DNA of 64,000 nt from Mycobacterium sp. 236(2023) (GCF_029623955.1 NZ_JARSBP010000005.1:372001-436000), one strand, 5' to 3'. Counted from the first letter of the stretch, positions 1 to 7,841 are shown. Numbers and translations are program-made. The notes: a model not told the origin generated them from the letters alone.

Positions 1-2
1 AG

Positions 3-311
3 CAGGAAGCCCGCGCGCTCGATCTGATCAAGAACGATCCCGAGGCCGCCGCCAAGGCGATCTCCGCCGAGATCGGATTGACCCCCGAGGAGACGGCCGG
101 TCAGATCAAGCAGGGCGTGTACCTGACCCCCGAAGAGGTGGCATCACCGGAATGGCTTGGCTCTGAAGGTAATCCAGGCAACATCGCGGTGAACCTGGAG
201 AGTGCCTCGCAGTTCCTCGCCGAGCAGAAGCAGATCCCGTCCGCAGCCCCGCTGAAGACGTTCCAGGGTGCGGTCTACACCAAAGGTCTCCCGGGTGTCC
301 TCGACCAGTGA
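3..311 (+). CDS. ABC transporter substrate-binding protein, taurine/sulfonate type (C-terminal part)
   Basis: Only the last 102 codons lie in the window; the frame is open from the first bases and ends at TGA 309-311. The residues read as the helical C-terminal lobe of a periplasmic binding protein of the TauA/SsuA/NrtA class (NDPEAAAKAI, then LTPEE twice, then SASQFLAEQ). The ligand cannot be read from this fragment. The next gene is a matching ATPase that starts inside this gene's 3' end, so the two form one importer operon. An internal TTG at 78 could be mistaken for the start, but the frame is clearly coding upstream of it. Confidence 0.8.
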   Translation, partial: QEARALDLIKNDPEAAAKAISAEIGLTPEETAGQIKQGVYLTPEEVASPEWLGSEGNPGNIAVNLESASQFLAEQKQIPSAAPLKTFQGAVYTKGLPGVLDQ

Positions 312-1074
312 CGGCGCTATCCGGATCAAGTCCGTCTCCCACCGTTACGGCAAGGGCAACGACGAGGTCACCGCGCTCGGACCCGTCGACCTGACGGTCG
401 ATCCTGGCTCGTTCCTCGTCCTGGTCGGCGCCTCGGGCTGCGGGAAGAGCACGCTGTTGCGGCTCCTCGCCGGGTTCGAGTCGCCGAGCCAGGGCTCGGT
501 CCAGGTGGCCGGCGCGCCGCCCACTCCCGGTGTGACGGCCGGTGTGGTGTTCCAGCAGCCGCGGCTGTTCCCGTGGCGGACCGTGGGCGGCAACGTCGAC
601 CTGGCGCTGAAGTACGCAAAGGTGCCGCGGGACAAGCGAACTCAGCGGCGCGACGAACTGCTGGACAGGGTCGGCCTCGGTGGTACCTCGAACCGGCGGA
701 TCTGGGAGATCAGCGGCGGGCAACAACAGCGCGTCGCGATCGCACGGGCTCTCGCGGCGGAGACACCGCTGTTCCTGCTCGACGAACCGTTCGCCGCGCT
801 CGACGCGCTGACACGGGAGCGGCTGCAGGAGGACGTCCGGCAGGTCAGCGCAGAGTCCGGCCGCACAACGGTTTTCGTCACGCACAGCGCCGACGAGGCG
901 GCTTTCCTGGGGTCCAGGATCGTCGTGCTGACGAGGCGTCCCGGACAGGTGGCACTCGACATCCCCGTCGACCTGCCGCGTACGGGGGTGGACGCCGATG
1001 AACTGCGGCGCTCGCCGGAGTACGGCGAACTGCGGGCTGAAGTGGGCCGAGCGGTCAAAGCAGCCGCGGCTTGA
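295..1074 (+). CDS. ABC transporter ATP-binding protein, TauB/SsuB family
   Basis: A 259-residue ATPase that would energise nitrate, taurine or sulfonate-type uptake from the cytoplasmic side. Visible motifs are Walker A GASGCGKST (about residues 45-53), the Q-loop followed by LFPWRTV (typical of TauB/SsuB), signature SGGQQQR, Walker B LFLLDEPFAALD and the switch His in VTHS. I chose GTG 295, eight bases after AAAGG, giving a 17-base overlap with the binding-protein gene; the frame is open to 268 but nothing supports that longer start. No permease follows, so it must lie upstream of the window or elsewhere. Confidence 0.88.
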   Translation: MSSTSDGAIRIKSVSHRYGKGNDEVTALGPVDLTVDPGSFLVLVGASGCGKSTLLRLLAGFESPSQGSVQVAGAPPTPGVTAGVVFQQPRLFPWRTVGGNVDLALKYAKVPRDKRTQRRDELLDRVGLGGTSNRRIWEISGGQQQRVAIARALAAETPLFLLDEPFAALDALTRERLQEDVRQVSAESGRTTVFVTHSADEAAFLGSRIVVLTRRPGQVALDIPVDLPRTGVDADELRRSPEYGELRAEVGRAVKAAAA

Positions 1075-1170
1075 CCGGCAGCGGGTAGCCACATCTCGAA
1101 ACGGCACCGATCAGGTATCGACATCACTTTGCTAGTGCGTGGGATGCTTGCGGGGCCGCACGATAACGGC

Positions 1171-1587
1171 GTGAGCATGGTTGTGGAACGTGGGCTGACA
1201 CGATGCCCGCGATGTGTCGCGGTAGCCGACTACGTCTTCGTGGAGACGTCGCAACGGCCACCCAACGGATTGCGTTACGAGGTGCGTTGCCGCAAGTGCG
1301 GCGAGTACTACAGCGAGGACAGCCGGCCGGTGGCGAATCTGCCTGCGGTGGTGGAGGAGTCGCTGCGATGGCCGCCGGATTGGCTTCCAGAGCCCGCGCG
1401 CGACTGGCGTGGCGAGGCCGTCGAGATCCTGACGGTGGTCGCGCAGCGTGGCAAGACCGAGATGGACGCTTTAGGTAAGCAGGTGCAGAGCGCGCTCGAA
1501 CTGACCCGGGCGTGGGTCAACGAGCGCAACGAGCGCCGGGCGGCGCGGATGCTGGATCAGACCGGCGGATACGCGGGAGGCGGATAA
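1171..1587 (+). CDS. Conserved hypothetical protein with zinc-ribbon-like CxxC pairs
   Basis: About 138 residues. Two CxxC knuckles lie about 30 residues apart near the N-terminus (CPRC and CRKC), the spacing of a small zinc ribbon that would bind one zinc ion. The remainder is basic and helical with no recognised domain, ending in a Gly-rich tail. Start choice is uncertain: GTG 1171 and ATG 1177 are both possible, while TTG 1129 would add a poorly coding leader. It is transcribed alone, and its 3' end overlaps a probable small gene on the opposite strand by 31 bases. Function unknown. Confidence 0.65.
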   Translation: MSMVVERGLTRCPRCVAVADYVFVETSQRPPNGLRYEVRCRKCGEYYSEDSRPVANLPAVVEESLRWPPDWLPEPARDWRGEAVEILTVVAQRGKTEMDALGKQVQSALELTRAWVNERNERRAARMLDQTGGYAGGG

Positions 1588-1667
1588 ACCCCGCGCAGGA
1601 TCCACGCGAACCAGTTGATGCCGTACTCGAGCTCGTCGCTTGCGTCGTAATCCGGGTTCGGGTCCAC
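1557..1667 (-). CDS. Probable 36-residue small protein
   Basis: A short frame starting at GTG 1667 (minus strand), preceded by GGAGG with a seven-base gap, an excellent ribosome-binding site. The peptide is acidic at the start (DPNPDYDASDELEYG), has an aromatic, hydrophobic middle (INWFAWILRGVY) and ends in PPPAYPPV. Nearly all codons through the middle end in G or C, as in neighbouring genes. It overlaps the 3' end of the zinc-ribbon gene. The WFAWIL patch could sit at a membrane surface, but that is a guess. The supporting facts are the ribosome-binding site and codon bias. Confidence 0.5.
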   Translation of the reverse strand: MDPNPDYDASDELEYGINWFAWILRGVYPPPAYPPV

Positions 1668-1762
1668 CGCGCTGCCTCCAGTCACCTTCAGCCACACGAC
1701 GGTGGCCTGGAACGAGTCTAGACCCGCTTGGCCCGCGAGAACACAGCAACGGCTTAGACTGA

Positions 1763-1776
1763 ACCAACCAGTTAGT
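1763..1776. promoter_or_regulatory. Imperfect palindrome upstream of tetR gene, candidate operator
   Basis: ACCAACC followed directly by AGTTAGT: five of seven positions match as an inverted repeat. It ends 46 bases before the ATG of the TetR gene. Palindromes of the ACCAACCGGTTGGT type are common TetR-family operators in actinobacteria, so autoregulation is a reasonable inference. Confidence 0.4.
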
Positions 1777-1822
1777 AGGTCCACGCCTGCGCCAGTGTTT
1801 TCCATGCCTATAGTGAGTCGCC

Positions 1823-2506
1823 ATGTCTGAGTCCGCTGTCAATCCCGGGCAAACCAACGGGATGTCCCGCCGCGAGGAGTTGTTGGCCGTCGCCACCAAA
1901 CTGTTCGCCGCGCGCGGCTATCACGGCACCCGGATGGACGACGTCGCGGACGCCGTCGGCCTGAACAAGGCGACCGTCTACCACTATTACGCCAGCAAGT
2001 CGCTGATCCTCTACGACATCTACAAGGGTGCCGCGGACTTCACCGTCGATGCGCTGCACGACGACCCGACGGCGTCGGCGCGCGAGACGATCTATCACTT
2101 CACCCGTCGTCTGTTGGTCGGCATCGCCAGCGACATCGAGCGCGCGGCCGTCTATTTCCAGGAGGGGCCCTACATCACCGAGTGGTTCACCGAGGAGCAG
2201 GTGGCTTACATCCGGGAGAAGGAAGCCCAGGTCTACGAGCATGTCCGCGACGTGATCGACCGGGGTATCGCCGATGGCGAGTTCTACGACTGCGACTCTC
2301 ACGTGCTTGCGCTCGGCTACATCGGCATGACGCTCGGGTCGTACCGGTGGCTGCGGCCGCATGGCCGGCGCACAGCGAAGGAGATTGCCGTCGAGTTCAG
2401 CACCGCACTCCTGCGCGGCCTGATCCGGGACGAGAGTGTGCGCGTCGCCTCCCCGCTGGGTGTCGACCTCGACGTCACGGCGCGGGCGCTCGAGGAAACC
2501 AACTAG
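1823..2506 (+). CDS. TetR/AcrR family transcriptional regulator
   Basis: A 227-residue one-component repressor. The N-terminal helix-turn-helix is unmistakable: RREELLAVATKLFAARGYHGTRMDDVADAVGLNKATVYHYYASK, spanning about residues 15-58, with the usual F-x-x-x-G-Y-x-x-T spacing. The C-terminal two-thirds is the helical ligand and dimer domain and resembles members that sense acyl-CoA or other hydrophobic ligands, but the ligand cannot be assigned. ATG 1823 is used; a later ATG at residue 14 would also keep the whole DNA-binding domain. A candidate operator lies just upstream. No obvious target operon is adjacent except the DUF72 gene downstream. Confidence 0.88.
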   Translation: MSESAVNPGQTNGMSRREELLAVATKLFAARGYHGTRMDDVADAVGLNKATVYHYYASKSLILYDIYKGAADFTVDALHDDPTASARETIYHFTRRLLVGIASDIERAAVYFQEGPYITEWFTEEQVAYIREKEAQVYEHVRDVIDRGIADGEFYDCDSHVLALGYIGMTLGSYRWLRPHGRRTAKEIAVEFSTALLRGLIRDESVRVASPLGVDLDVTARALEETN

Positions 2507-2554
2507 CACTGCAGCGGTGGGAGCGCCCGGTCCAAACCCGGGTATCCGAACGCG

Positions 2555-3283
2555 GTGGTACTGCGCATCGGCACGTCGGGGTGGTCGTACAACCACTGGC
2601 GGAACGTGCTCTACGAGCCGGGCCTGCCTGCTGTGCGCTGGCTGGAACGCTATGTCGCCGAGTTCGACACCGTCGAACTCAACGGCAGCTTCTACCGGTG
2701 GCCGCGGGACGCACAGTTCGAAACGTGGCGTGACCAGCTTCCCGCCGGATTCGTCATGGCGGTGAAGGCCGCCCGAGGTCTCACCCACGCCCGCAGGTTG
2801 CGCTCACCGGAGGAGTGGGTGGAACGAATGGCGCGGGGTTGGCGCGCACTCGGTGACCGCGGAGGTCCGCTGCTGGTCCAGCTGCATCCGGCATTGGAAC
2901 GCGACGACGAACGGCTCGGCCATTTCCTCGCCGCGATGCCGGCCGAGATCCCCGTCGCGGTCGAGTTCCGGCATGCGTCGTGGGATCACCGGGAGGTGTA
3001 CGAGATGTTGGAGAAGTACGACGCCGCATACGTCGTGATGAGCGGCGCGGGCCTGCCCTGCATCCTCAGGGCGACGGCGTCGTTCGTCTACGTGCGACTG
3101 CACGGACCCGACCAACACACCATGTATGACGGTTCCTACAGTGCCGACGACCTTCGCTGGTGGGCCGACCGCATCACCGAATGGGATGGGCAGGGCCGCG
3201 ATGTGTTGGTGTACTTCAACAACGACCTGGGCGGCAACGCCGTGCGCAACGCTCGGGATCTCCGTGCCGCGCTCGGACTTTGA
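2555..3283 (+). CDS. DUF72 (YecE-like) family protein
   Basis: 242 residues. Family hallmarks are the N-terminal IGTSGWSYNHW, the FDTVELNGSFYRWP strand-loop, KAARGLTH, VRLHGP and a C-terminal YFNND with conserved Asn. DUF72 proteins adopt a TIM-barrel fold and resemble sugar-processing or nuclease barrels, but no reaction is firmly established. GTG 2555 is chosen because it directly precedes the conserved VLRIGTSGW strand. It follows the TetR gene on the same strand with a 48-base gap, so the two may share a transcript. Confidence 0.85.
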   Translation: MVLRIGTSGWSYNHWRNVLYEPGLPAVRWLERYVAEFDTVELNGSFYRWPRDAQFETWRDQLPAGFVMAVKAARGLTHARRLRSPEEWVERMARGWRALGDRGGPLLVQLHPALERDDERLGHFLAAMPAEIPVAVEFRHASWDHREVYEMLEKYDAAYVVMSGAGLPCILRATASFVYVRLHGPDQHTMYDGSYSADDLRWWADRITEWDGQGRDVLVYFNNDLGGNAVRNARDLRAALGL

Positions 3284-3375
3284 GCGAGTTCGTTTTGGGG
3301 GCGGTGTCCGCGCTGCGGCGCGAGGGCATCGCGACGGCTGCGTGAGGCGGCATCCGGACTCGATATGCTCGGCCA

Positions 3376-3816
3376 ATGCCTTTGGTGAGTAAGACGGTCG
3401 AGGTGTCGGCCGCGGCCGAGACGATCATGGCGATCGTCGCCGACTTCGAGAAGTACCCGGAGTGGAACGACGAGATCAAAGGGTGCTGGATTCTGGCGCG
3501 CTACGACGACGGCCGTCCCAGCCAGTTGCGGCTCGATGTCGTCGTGCAGGGTCAGGCAGGCACCTTCATCACCGCGGTGTACTACCCGGGTGAGAACCAG
3601 ATCTTCACCGTCCTGCAGCAGGGCGAGCACTTCACCAAGCAGGAGCAGAGGTTCTCGGTGGTCGCCATGGGGCCGACGTCGTTGCTGACGGTCGACCTCG
3701 ACGTGGAGGTGTCGCTGCCGGTGCCCGCGGTGATGGTCAAGAAGGTCATCGGGGACACCCTCGAGTACCTCGCCGCGAACCTGAAGACGCGCTCCGAGGA
3801 GCTTGCGGCGTCGTAG
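3376..3816 (+). CDS. TB18.5: SRPBCC-fold protein, TB18.5 (Rv0164) orthologue
   Basis: 146 residues forming one START/polyketide-cyclase-like domain, a hydrophobic-ligand cavity. It opens LVSKTVEVSAAAETIMAIVADFEKYPEWNDEIKG, the typical first strand and helix of the family, and closes with a long C-terminal helix. Sequence and position (immediately before mce1R) match M. tuberculosis Rv0164. A lipid-binding role linked to Mce1 cargo is attractive but unproven. Two similar SRPBCC proteins occur at 37731-38571 and another at 22578. Confidence 0.85.
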   Translation: MPLVSKTVEVSAAAETIMAIVADFEKYPEWNDEIKGCWILARYDDGRPSQLRLDVVVQGQAGTFITAVYYPGENQIFTVLQQGEHFTKQEQRFSVVAMGPTSLLTVDLDVEVSLPVPAVMVKKVIGDTLEYLAANLKTRSEELAAS

Positions 3817-3820
3817 CCGA

Positions 3821-4165
3821 TCACAGGTAGGCGGCAAGCCTGTCCCAGAAGTGATCGCCGTCGCGTCCCATCGCCAGACCAGCCCTGGCGCGCAGCGTCA
3901 TGGCCCGAGTGTGGATGCGTTGTTCGGTGCTGCGCGGCATGTCGGCCGGGCCGTACCGGCCGCGTCGAAGATGGCGCAGCCTCCCGCGGCGGACTTCCCA
4001 GCGCAGCGCGTCGGAGATGCTTTTCGACGGCCTTCCGGCGATCTCGAAACCGTGGTAGCGGAGATCCTCGATGATGTCGGGGATCGTCTTCGGGCCGTGC
4101 CGGAACAGGTGGTCGACGATCACGTACCGCAGGTCGGTGCCACGGAGCAGGGGCTTGTCTGCCAT
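3821..4165 (-). CDS. Conserved hypothetical protein, winged-helix-like
   Basis: 114 residues, read from ATG 4165. The N-terminal part (YVIVDHLFRHGPKTIPDIIEDLRYHGFEI and KSISDALRWEVRRGRLRHLRRGRY) has the helix-turn-helix-wing rhythm of a small winged-helix protein, with a basic wing. No other domain is visible. It converges on TB18.5 with a four-base gap, and a nested inverted repeat lies just upstream of its start. Regulation of DNA is suggested by fold only; the exact family was not recognised. Confidence 0.65.
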   Translation of the reverse strand: MADKPLLRGTDLRYVIVDHLFRHGPKTIPDIIEDLRYHGFEIAGRPSKSISDALRWEVRRGRLRHLRRGRYGPADMPRSTEQRIHTRAMTLRARAGLAMGRDGDHFWDRLAAYL

Positions 4166-4227
4166 GGACGCACTCTTGCAGTGGGTGCCGACACATCAGC
4201 GCGGCGGCATCTGGGGACGGATCCCGA

Positions 4228-4308
4228 ATTGCCCACGGCGAGCGACAAAGTCGGCATCTGGTTAGCGGTCCTACCGAACGAGCGACAAAGTCGCTCGCCG
4301 TGGGCAAT
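4228..4308. repeat. Nested inverted repeat with two GAGCGACAAAGTCG copies
   Basis: A perfect 19-bp inverted repeat: ATTGCCCACGGCGAGCGAC (4228-4246) pairs with GTCGCTCGCCGTGGGCAAT (4290-4308), separated by 43 bases. The right arm also belongs to a second, local hairpin: CGAGCGAC (4279-4286), loop AAA, GTCGCTCG (4290-4297). The 14-mer GAGCGACAAAGTCG occurs twice, 40 bases apart (4240 and 4280). It sits between the 5' end of the 4165 gene and the 3' end of mce1R and has no T-tract, so it is not a classic terminator. Confidence 0.75.
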
Positions 4309-4333
4309 GCGAAAGGTGGGTCGCCGAGGCGCG

Positions 4334-5023
4334 TCAGGTCCAGAGCCCGACGCGGTCCAAGTAGGCCAACATCCGGTCCAGGCCGTCGGTGAACTGTCCC
4401 TTTGTCAGGGAGACCACCTTGTCGACGTCGCGCAGGCGCAATGCGTCGATCAGCTCCAGGTGGCTGGCAACCGCCGCCGGCCCCCACGTGTCGTCGGACG
4501 AGAAGAGTTTCGGCGGCAGATAGCGCGTGGCGTGCAGCAGGAACCACGCCAGCTTGATCCGGCCGCCCGCGCGATTGAAGGTGCGGTGAAAGTCGAACTC
4601 CGCCTGGGCAATCCGTTCTTGATCGCGCTGCTCGACGGCGAACGCGAGGGCCTCGTTCAACCGGCTGAGCTCGTCGATCTGAGTGTCGGTGATCCGGCGT
4701 GTGGTGGTGGCGGCCAGCTCCTGGGCGATCGCCGCCTGCAACCAGAAGATGTCCTCGATGTCGGTGCGCGACAACGGCATCACTCGGTGACCCCGGTGAC
4801 GTTCGAGCTCGACCATCCCCTCGCCGCGCAACGTACGCAGCGCTTCGCGCACCGGGGTGATGCTGACGCCCAACCGCGCCGCCGTCTCGTCGAGCCGGAT
4901 GAACGTGTCGGGGCGCAGTGCCCCGGTCATGATCTCCGCTCGGAGACGGGCCGCGACTTCGTCGGAGAGTTGTTCACGACGCACCCTGCCCGACGTCCGC
5001 AGTGCGGCGGGCGCATTCGTCAC
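4334..5023 (-). CDS. mce1R: Mce1R, GntR/FadR-family repressor of the mce1 operon
   Basis: 229 residues. An N-terminal winged helix (about 16-85, with LDETAARLGVSITPVREALRTLRGEGMVEL) is followed by an FCD effector domain with the expected metal or ligand residues (FDFHRTFNRAG, D144 and H146; further His in the last helices). It is divergent from fadD5 and the mce1 genes, exactly as Rv0165c is in M. tuberculosis, where it represses mce1. The 129 bases between the two starts hold two palindromes annotated separately. FCD-type GntR proteins usually respond to a carboxylate or acyl ligand. Confidence 0.92.
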   Translation of the reverse strand: MTNAPAALRTSGRVRREQLSDEVAARLRAEIMTGALRPDTFIRLDETAARLGVSITPVREALRTLRGEGMVELERHRGHRVMPLSRTDIEDIFWLQAAIAQELAATTTRRITDTQIDELSRLNEALAFAVEQRDQERIAQAEFDFHRTFNRAGGRIKLAWFLLHATRYLPPKLFSSDDTWGPAAVASHLELIDALRLRDVDKVVSLTKGQFTDGLDRMLAYLDRVGLWT

Positions 5024-5072
5024 AATCCACCTTTCCGGCGGGGGAGGCGAGGTCTTGTCCTGTCAGCGCCGG

Positions 5073-5087
5073 GGTCATAGTGTGACC
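5073..5087. promoter_or_regulatory. GGTCA-n5-TGACC palindrome, candidate Mce1R operator
   Basis: Inverted repeat GGTCA TAGTG TGACC between mce1R and fadD5. FadR-subfamily GntR regulators commonly bind short palindromes with a G/T-rich left arm and A/C-rich right arm around a few unconserved bases, and this is the only such site in the divergent region. Assignment to Mce1R is inference from position. Confidence 0.45.
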
Positions 5088-5101
5088 GGGGCAACAACAT
5101 G

Positions 5102-5111
5102 TTTGATCAAA
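5102..5111. promoter_or_regulatory. TTTGATCAAA palindrome in the mce1R-fadD5 region
   Basis: A perfect 10-bp palindrome 42 bases before the preferred fadD5 start (TTG 5153). If translation began at ATG 5099 the site would lie inside the coding region, which is one reason for preferring the later start. It may be a second operator or part of the promoter. Confidence 0.4.
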
Positions 5112-5152
5112 TATCATCCTTCCGCAACCCATCGAGATGGAGCAGAAGAACG

Positions 5153-6817
5153 TTGACCGAAGCCAGTGCTCAGCCCGGAACCGAGACTGAACAGCCCTAC
5201 CTCGCCCGCAGGCAGAACTGGACCAATCAACTCACCCGGCACGCGCTGATGCAGCCCGCCGCGACGGCGCTGCGCTTCCTCGGGAAAACGACCACCTGGG
5301 CCGAACTCGATCAGCGCGTCACCGGGCTCGCCGGCGCGCTGCACGCGCGCGGCGTCGGCTTCGGCGACCGGGTGCTGATCCTGATGCTCAACCGCACCGA
5401 GTTCATGGAAGCGGTACTGGCGGCCAACAAGCTCGGCGCCATCGCGGTGCCGGTGAACTTCCGGATGACGCCGCCCGAGATCGCGTACCTCGTGTCCGAT
5501 TGCGCTGCCGAGGTGATCATCACCGAGTCGGTGCTCGCGAAGGTGGCGACGACGGTTCGCGACATCGACCCGAAGCTGGCAACCGTCATCGTCGCCGGGG
5601 GCACCGATGAGGACGGGGTGCTCGACTACGACGAGGTCCTGGCCGAGAACAACGACTGCCCGCTGGTCGACATCCCCAACGATTCGCCCGCGCTGATCAT
5701 GTACACCTCGGGAACGACCGGTAAGCCCAAGGGCGCGGTACTGACGCACAACAACCTGGCGGGCCAGGTCATGACGCTGCTGTTCACCAACGGCGCGGAC
5801 ATCAACAACGACATCGGCTTCATCGGCGTGCCGTTCTTCCACATCGCCGGCGTCGGCAGCATCGTCTCCGGCATGCTGCTCGGCCGGCCGACGGTGCTCT
5901 ATCCGCTCGGTGCCTTCGACCCCAACGAACTGCTCGACGTGCTGCAGGCCGAGAAGGTCACCGGGATCTTCCTGGTCCCTGCGCAGTGGCAGGCGGTGTG
6001 TGCCGCGCAGCAGGCCAACCCACGCGATCTCAAGCTCCGCTTCCTGTCCTGGGGAGCTGCGCCGGCGTCCGACACCCTGCTTCGGCAGATGTCGGAGACG
6101 TTCCCCGGCGCCCAGATCCTGGCGGCATTCGGGCAGACCGAGATGTCCCCGGTCACCTGCATGTTGTTGGGTGACGATGCCCTCCGCAAACTCGGATCCG
6201 TGGGCAAGGTCATCCCCACGGTCTCAGCGCGCATCGTCGACGAGGACATGAACGACGTCCCGATCGGTCAGGTCGGTGAAATCGTCTACCGCGCGCCCAC
6301 GCTCATGGCGGGCTACTGGAACAACCCGAAGGCGACCGCCGAATCTTTCGCCGGCGGCTGGTTCCACTCCGGTGACCTGGTACGTCAGGATGAAGAGGGT
6401 TACATCTGGGTCGTCGATCGTAAAAAGGACATGATCATCTCCGGCGGCGAGAACATCTACTGCGCCGAAGTCGAGAACGTCCTCGCTGCCCACCCCGACA
6501 TCGTCGAGGTCGCGGTGATCGGTCGTGCCCACGAAAAGTGGGGGGAGGTCCCCGTTGCTGTGGCGGTGCTGCGGAGTTCGCTGGGAGCAACCTCCGGTGC
6601 GGGGCTCGGGCTAACCGATCTGGAAGAGTTCCTCGGCGATCGACTCGCTCGGTACAAGCATCCGAAAGCGCTCGAAATCATCGACGCGCTGCCTCGAAAC
6701 CCCGCGGGTAAGGTCCTCAAGACGGAACTGAGGACGCGCTTCGGCGCACAAGTTTCCATTGACGCCCGCGAAAGTTCCACTCCGCCAACGGTTTCAGCTG
6801 CGGCACAAGGAGATTAG
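5153..6817 (+). CDS. fadD5: FadD5, fatty-acid acyl-CoA ligase
   Basis: About 554 residues. It activates fatty acids to acyl-CoA via an acyl-adenylate, presumably those brought in by Mce1. ANL-family motifs: P-loop YTSGTTGKPKG near residue 184, FGQTEMSP, GWFHSGDL near 402, DRKKDMIISGGENIY, and the C-terminal PAGKVLK lysine near 520. I prefer TTG 5153 (GGAG ten bases upstream; N-terminal length then matches M. tuberculosis FadD5), but ATG 5099 keeps the frame and may be annotated instead. It is the first gene of the mce1 unit; a 225-base gap separates it from yrbE1A. Confidence 0.92.
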   Translation: MTEASAQPGTETEQPYLARRQNWTNQLTRHALMQPAATALRFLGKTTTWAELDQRVTGLAGALHARGVGFGDRVLILMLNRTEFMEAVLAANKLGAIAVPVNFRMTPPEIAYLVSDCAAEVIITESVLAKVATTVRDIDPKLATVIVAGGTDEDGVLDYDEVLAENNDCPLVDIPNDSPALIMYTSGTTGKPKGAVLTHNNLAGQVMTLLFTNGADINNDIGFIGVPFFHIAGVGSIVSGMLLGRPTVLYPLGAFDPNELLDVLQAEKVTGIFLVPAQWQAVCAAQQANPRDLKLRFLSWGAAPASDTLLRQMSETFPGAQILAAFGQTEMSPVTCMLLGDDALRKLGSVGKVIPTVSARIVDEDMNDVPIGQVGEIVYRAPTLMAGYWNNPKATAESFAGGWFHSGDLVRQDEEGYIWVVDRKKDMIISGGENIYCAEVENVLAAHPDIVEVAVIGRAHEKWGEVPVAVAVLRSSLGATSGAGLGLTDLEEFLGDRLARYKHPKALEIIDALPRNPAGKVLKTELRTRFGAQVSIDARESSTPPTVSAAAQGD

Positions 6818-7042
6818 CGGCGGCGTGGGCCCTTTGCTAACGGTTGGATGTTCAATCCCACGGATGCGGTACGCCAGGGGTACAGCATCGGGTACAGTCC
6901 GGTGGTCTGGCTTACTACTGGCCGGTAGGGAGACCGTGCTCACACGATCGGGGATAAGGCTGGAAGGGAGCGTGCGACAGATGCTGCCGGTGCGCTCTGC
7001 TGGTTGCGATGCCAGTCGCGGAGTGGTCGCGGGAGTCGTCCT
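6818..7042 (+). promoter_or_regulatory. fadD5-yrbE1A intergenic region, probable internal promoter region
   Basis: 225 bases without a convincing gene. In M. tuberculosis the corresponding fadD5-yrbE1A gap is reported to carry promoter activity for the mce1 genes. Here GGGTACAG occurs twice close together (about 6876-6899), a possible regulator contact, but I could not place -35 and -10 boxes with confidence. GGGAG at 7031-7035 is the ribosome-binding site of yrbE1A. Confidence 0.4.
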
Positions 7043-7840
7043 GTGACGACGAATTCGGGTCTCGCCGGGTATGTCCGCGAACAGATCCAGCCGGGCCTGG
7101 TGGCCGTCGGCGGGTTCGTCCGTATGTGCGTGCTCGTCGGCAAAGCGACCCTCCGCCCGCCGTTCCAGTGGCGCGAGTTCATCCTGCAGAGCTGGTTCCT
7201 GCTTCGCGTGGCTTTTCTGCCCACGGTCGCGGTGTCGATCCCGCTGACCGTGCTGCTGATCTTCACCCTCAACATCCTTCTCACCGAGTTCGGTGCCGCC
7301 GACATCTCGGGTGCAGGCGCCGCGCTGGGTGCTGTGACGCAGCTCGGCCCGCTCGTCACGGTGCTCGTCGTGGCGGGCGCCGGCTCGACCGCCATCTGCG
7401 CCGACCTGGGCGCCCGCACCATTCGTGAAGAGATCGACGCGCTCGAGGTGCTCGGCATCGATCCGATCCACCGCCTCGTGGTGCCCCGCGTCGTCGCCTC
7501 GACGTTCGTCGCGATGCTTCTCAACGGAGCCGTCATCACGATCGGTCTCGTCGGCGGCTTCATCTTCGGCGTCTACCTGCAGAACGTGTCCGCGGGCGCC
7601 TATGTCTCGACGCTCACCCTCGTGACCGGCCTGCCCGAGGTTCTGATCTCGCTCATCAAGGCGCTCACCTTCGGCTTGATCGCCGGTCTGGTCGGCTGCT
7701 ACCGCGGCCTGACCGTCGCCGGCGGCGCCAAGGGTGTCGGTACAGCAGTCAACGAAACCCTGGTGCTGTGCGTGATCGCGCTGTTCGCGGTCAACGTCAT
7801 CCTGACCACCATCGGCGTGCGTTTCGGAACGGGGAGCTGA
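7043..7840 (+). CDS. yrbE1A: YrbE1A, Mce1 permease subunit
   Basis: 265 residues, an MlaE-family integral membrane permease. With YrbE1B it forms the inner-membrane transmembrane dimer of the Mce1 lipid importer. It shows several hydrophobic helices and the family signature AICADLGARTIREEIDALEVLGIDP, the cytoplasmic coupling helix that docks the MceG ATPase. I chose GTG 7043 (protein start MTTNSGLAGYVREQ) because GGGAG lies seven bases upstream and relatives start there; an in-frame codon at 7004 gives a non-homologous leader. Only one base separates its stop from the yrbE1B start. Confidence 0.95.
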   Translation: MTTNSGLAGYVREQIQPGLVAVGGFVRMCVLVGKATLRPPFQWREFILQSWFLLRVAFLPTVAVSIPLTVLLIFTLNILLTEFGAADISGAGAALGAVTQLGPLVTVLVVAGAGSTAICADLGARTIREEIDALEVLGIDPIHRLVVPRVVASTFVAMLLNGAVITIGLVGGFIFGVYLQNVSAGAYVSTLTLVTGLPEVLISLIKALTFGLIAGLVGCYRGLTVAGGAKGVGTAVNETLVLCVIALFAVNVILTTIGVRFGTGS

Positions 7841-7841
7841 C

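Noticed and set aside
106..1107. Long minus-strand open frame opposite the left ABC ATPase
   Set aside because: Arg/Pro/His-rich shadow of a high-GC gene; the plus strand shows complete Walker and signature motifs.
3803..5080. 425-codon plus-strand open frame opposite mce1R
   Set aside because: Antisense to an intact GntR/FCD regulator; no ribosome-binding site or domain.
6759..7046. 95-codon plus-strand open frame between fadD5 and yrbE1A
   Set aside because: It begins inside fadD5, lacks a ribosome-binding site and codon bias, and overlaps the yrbE1A start region; more likely promoter DNA.
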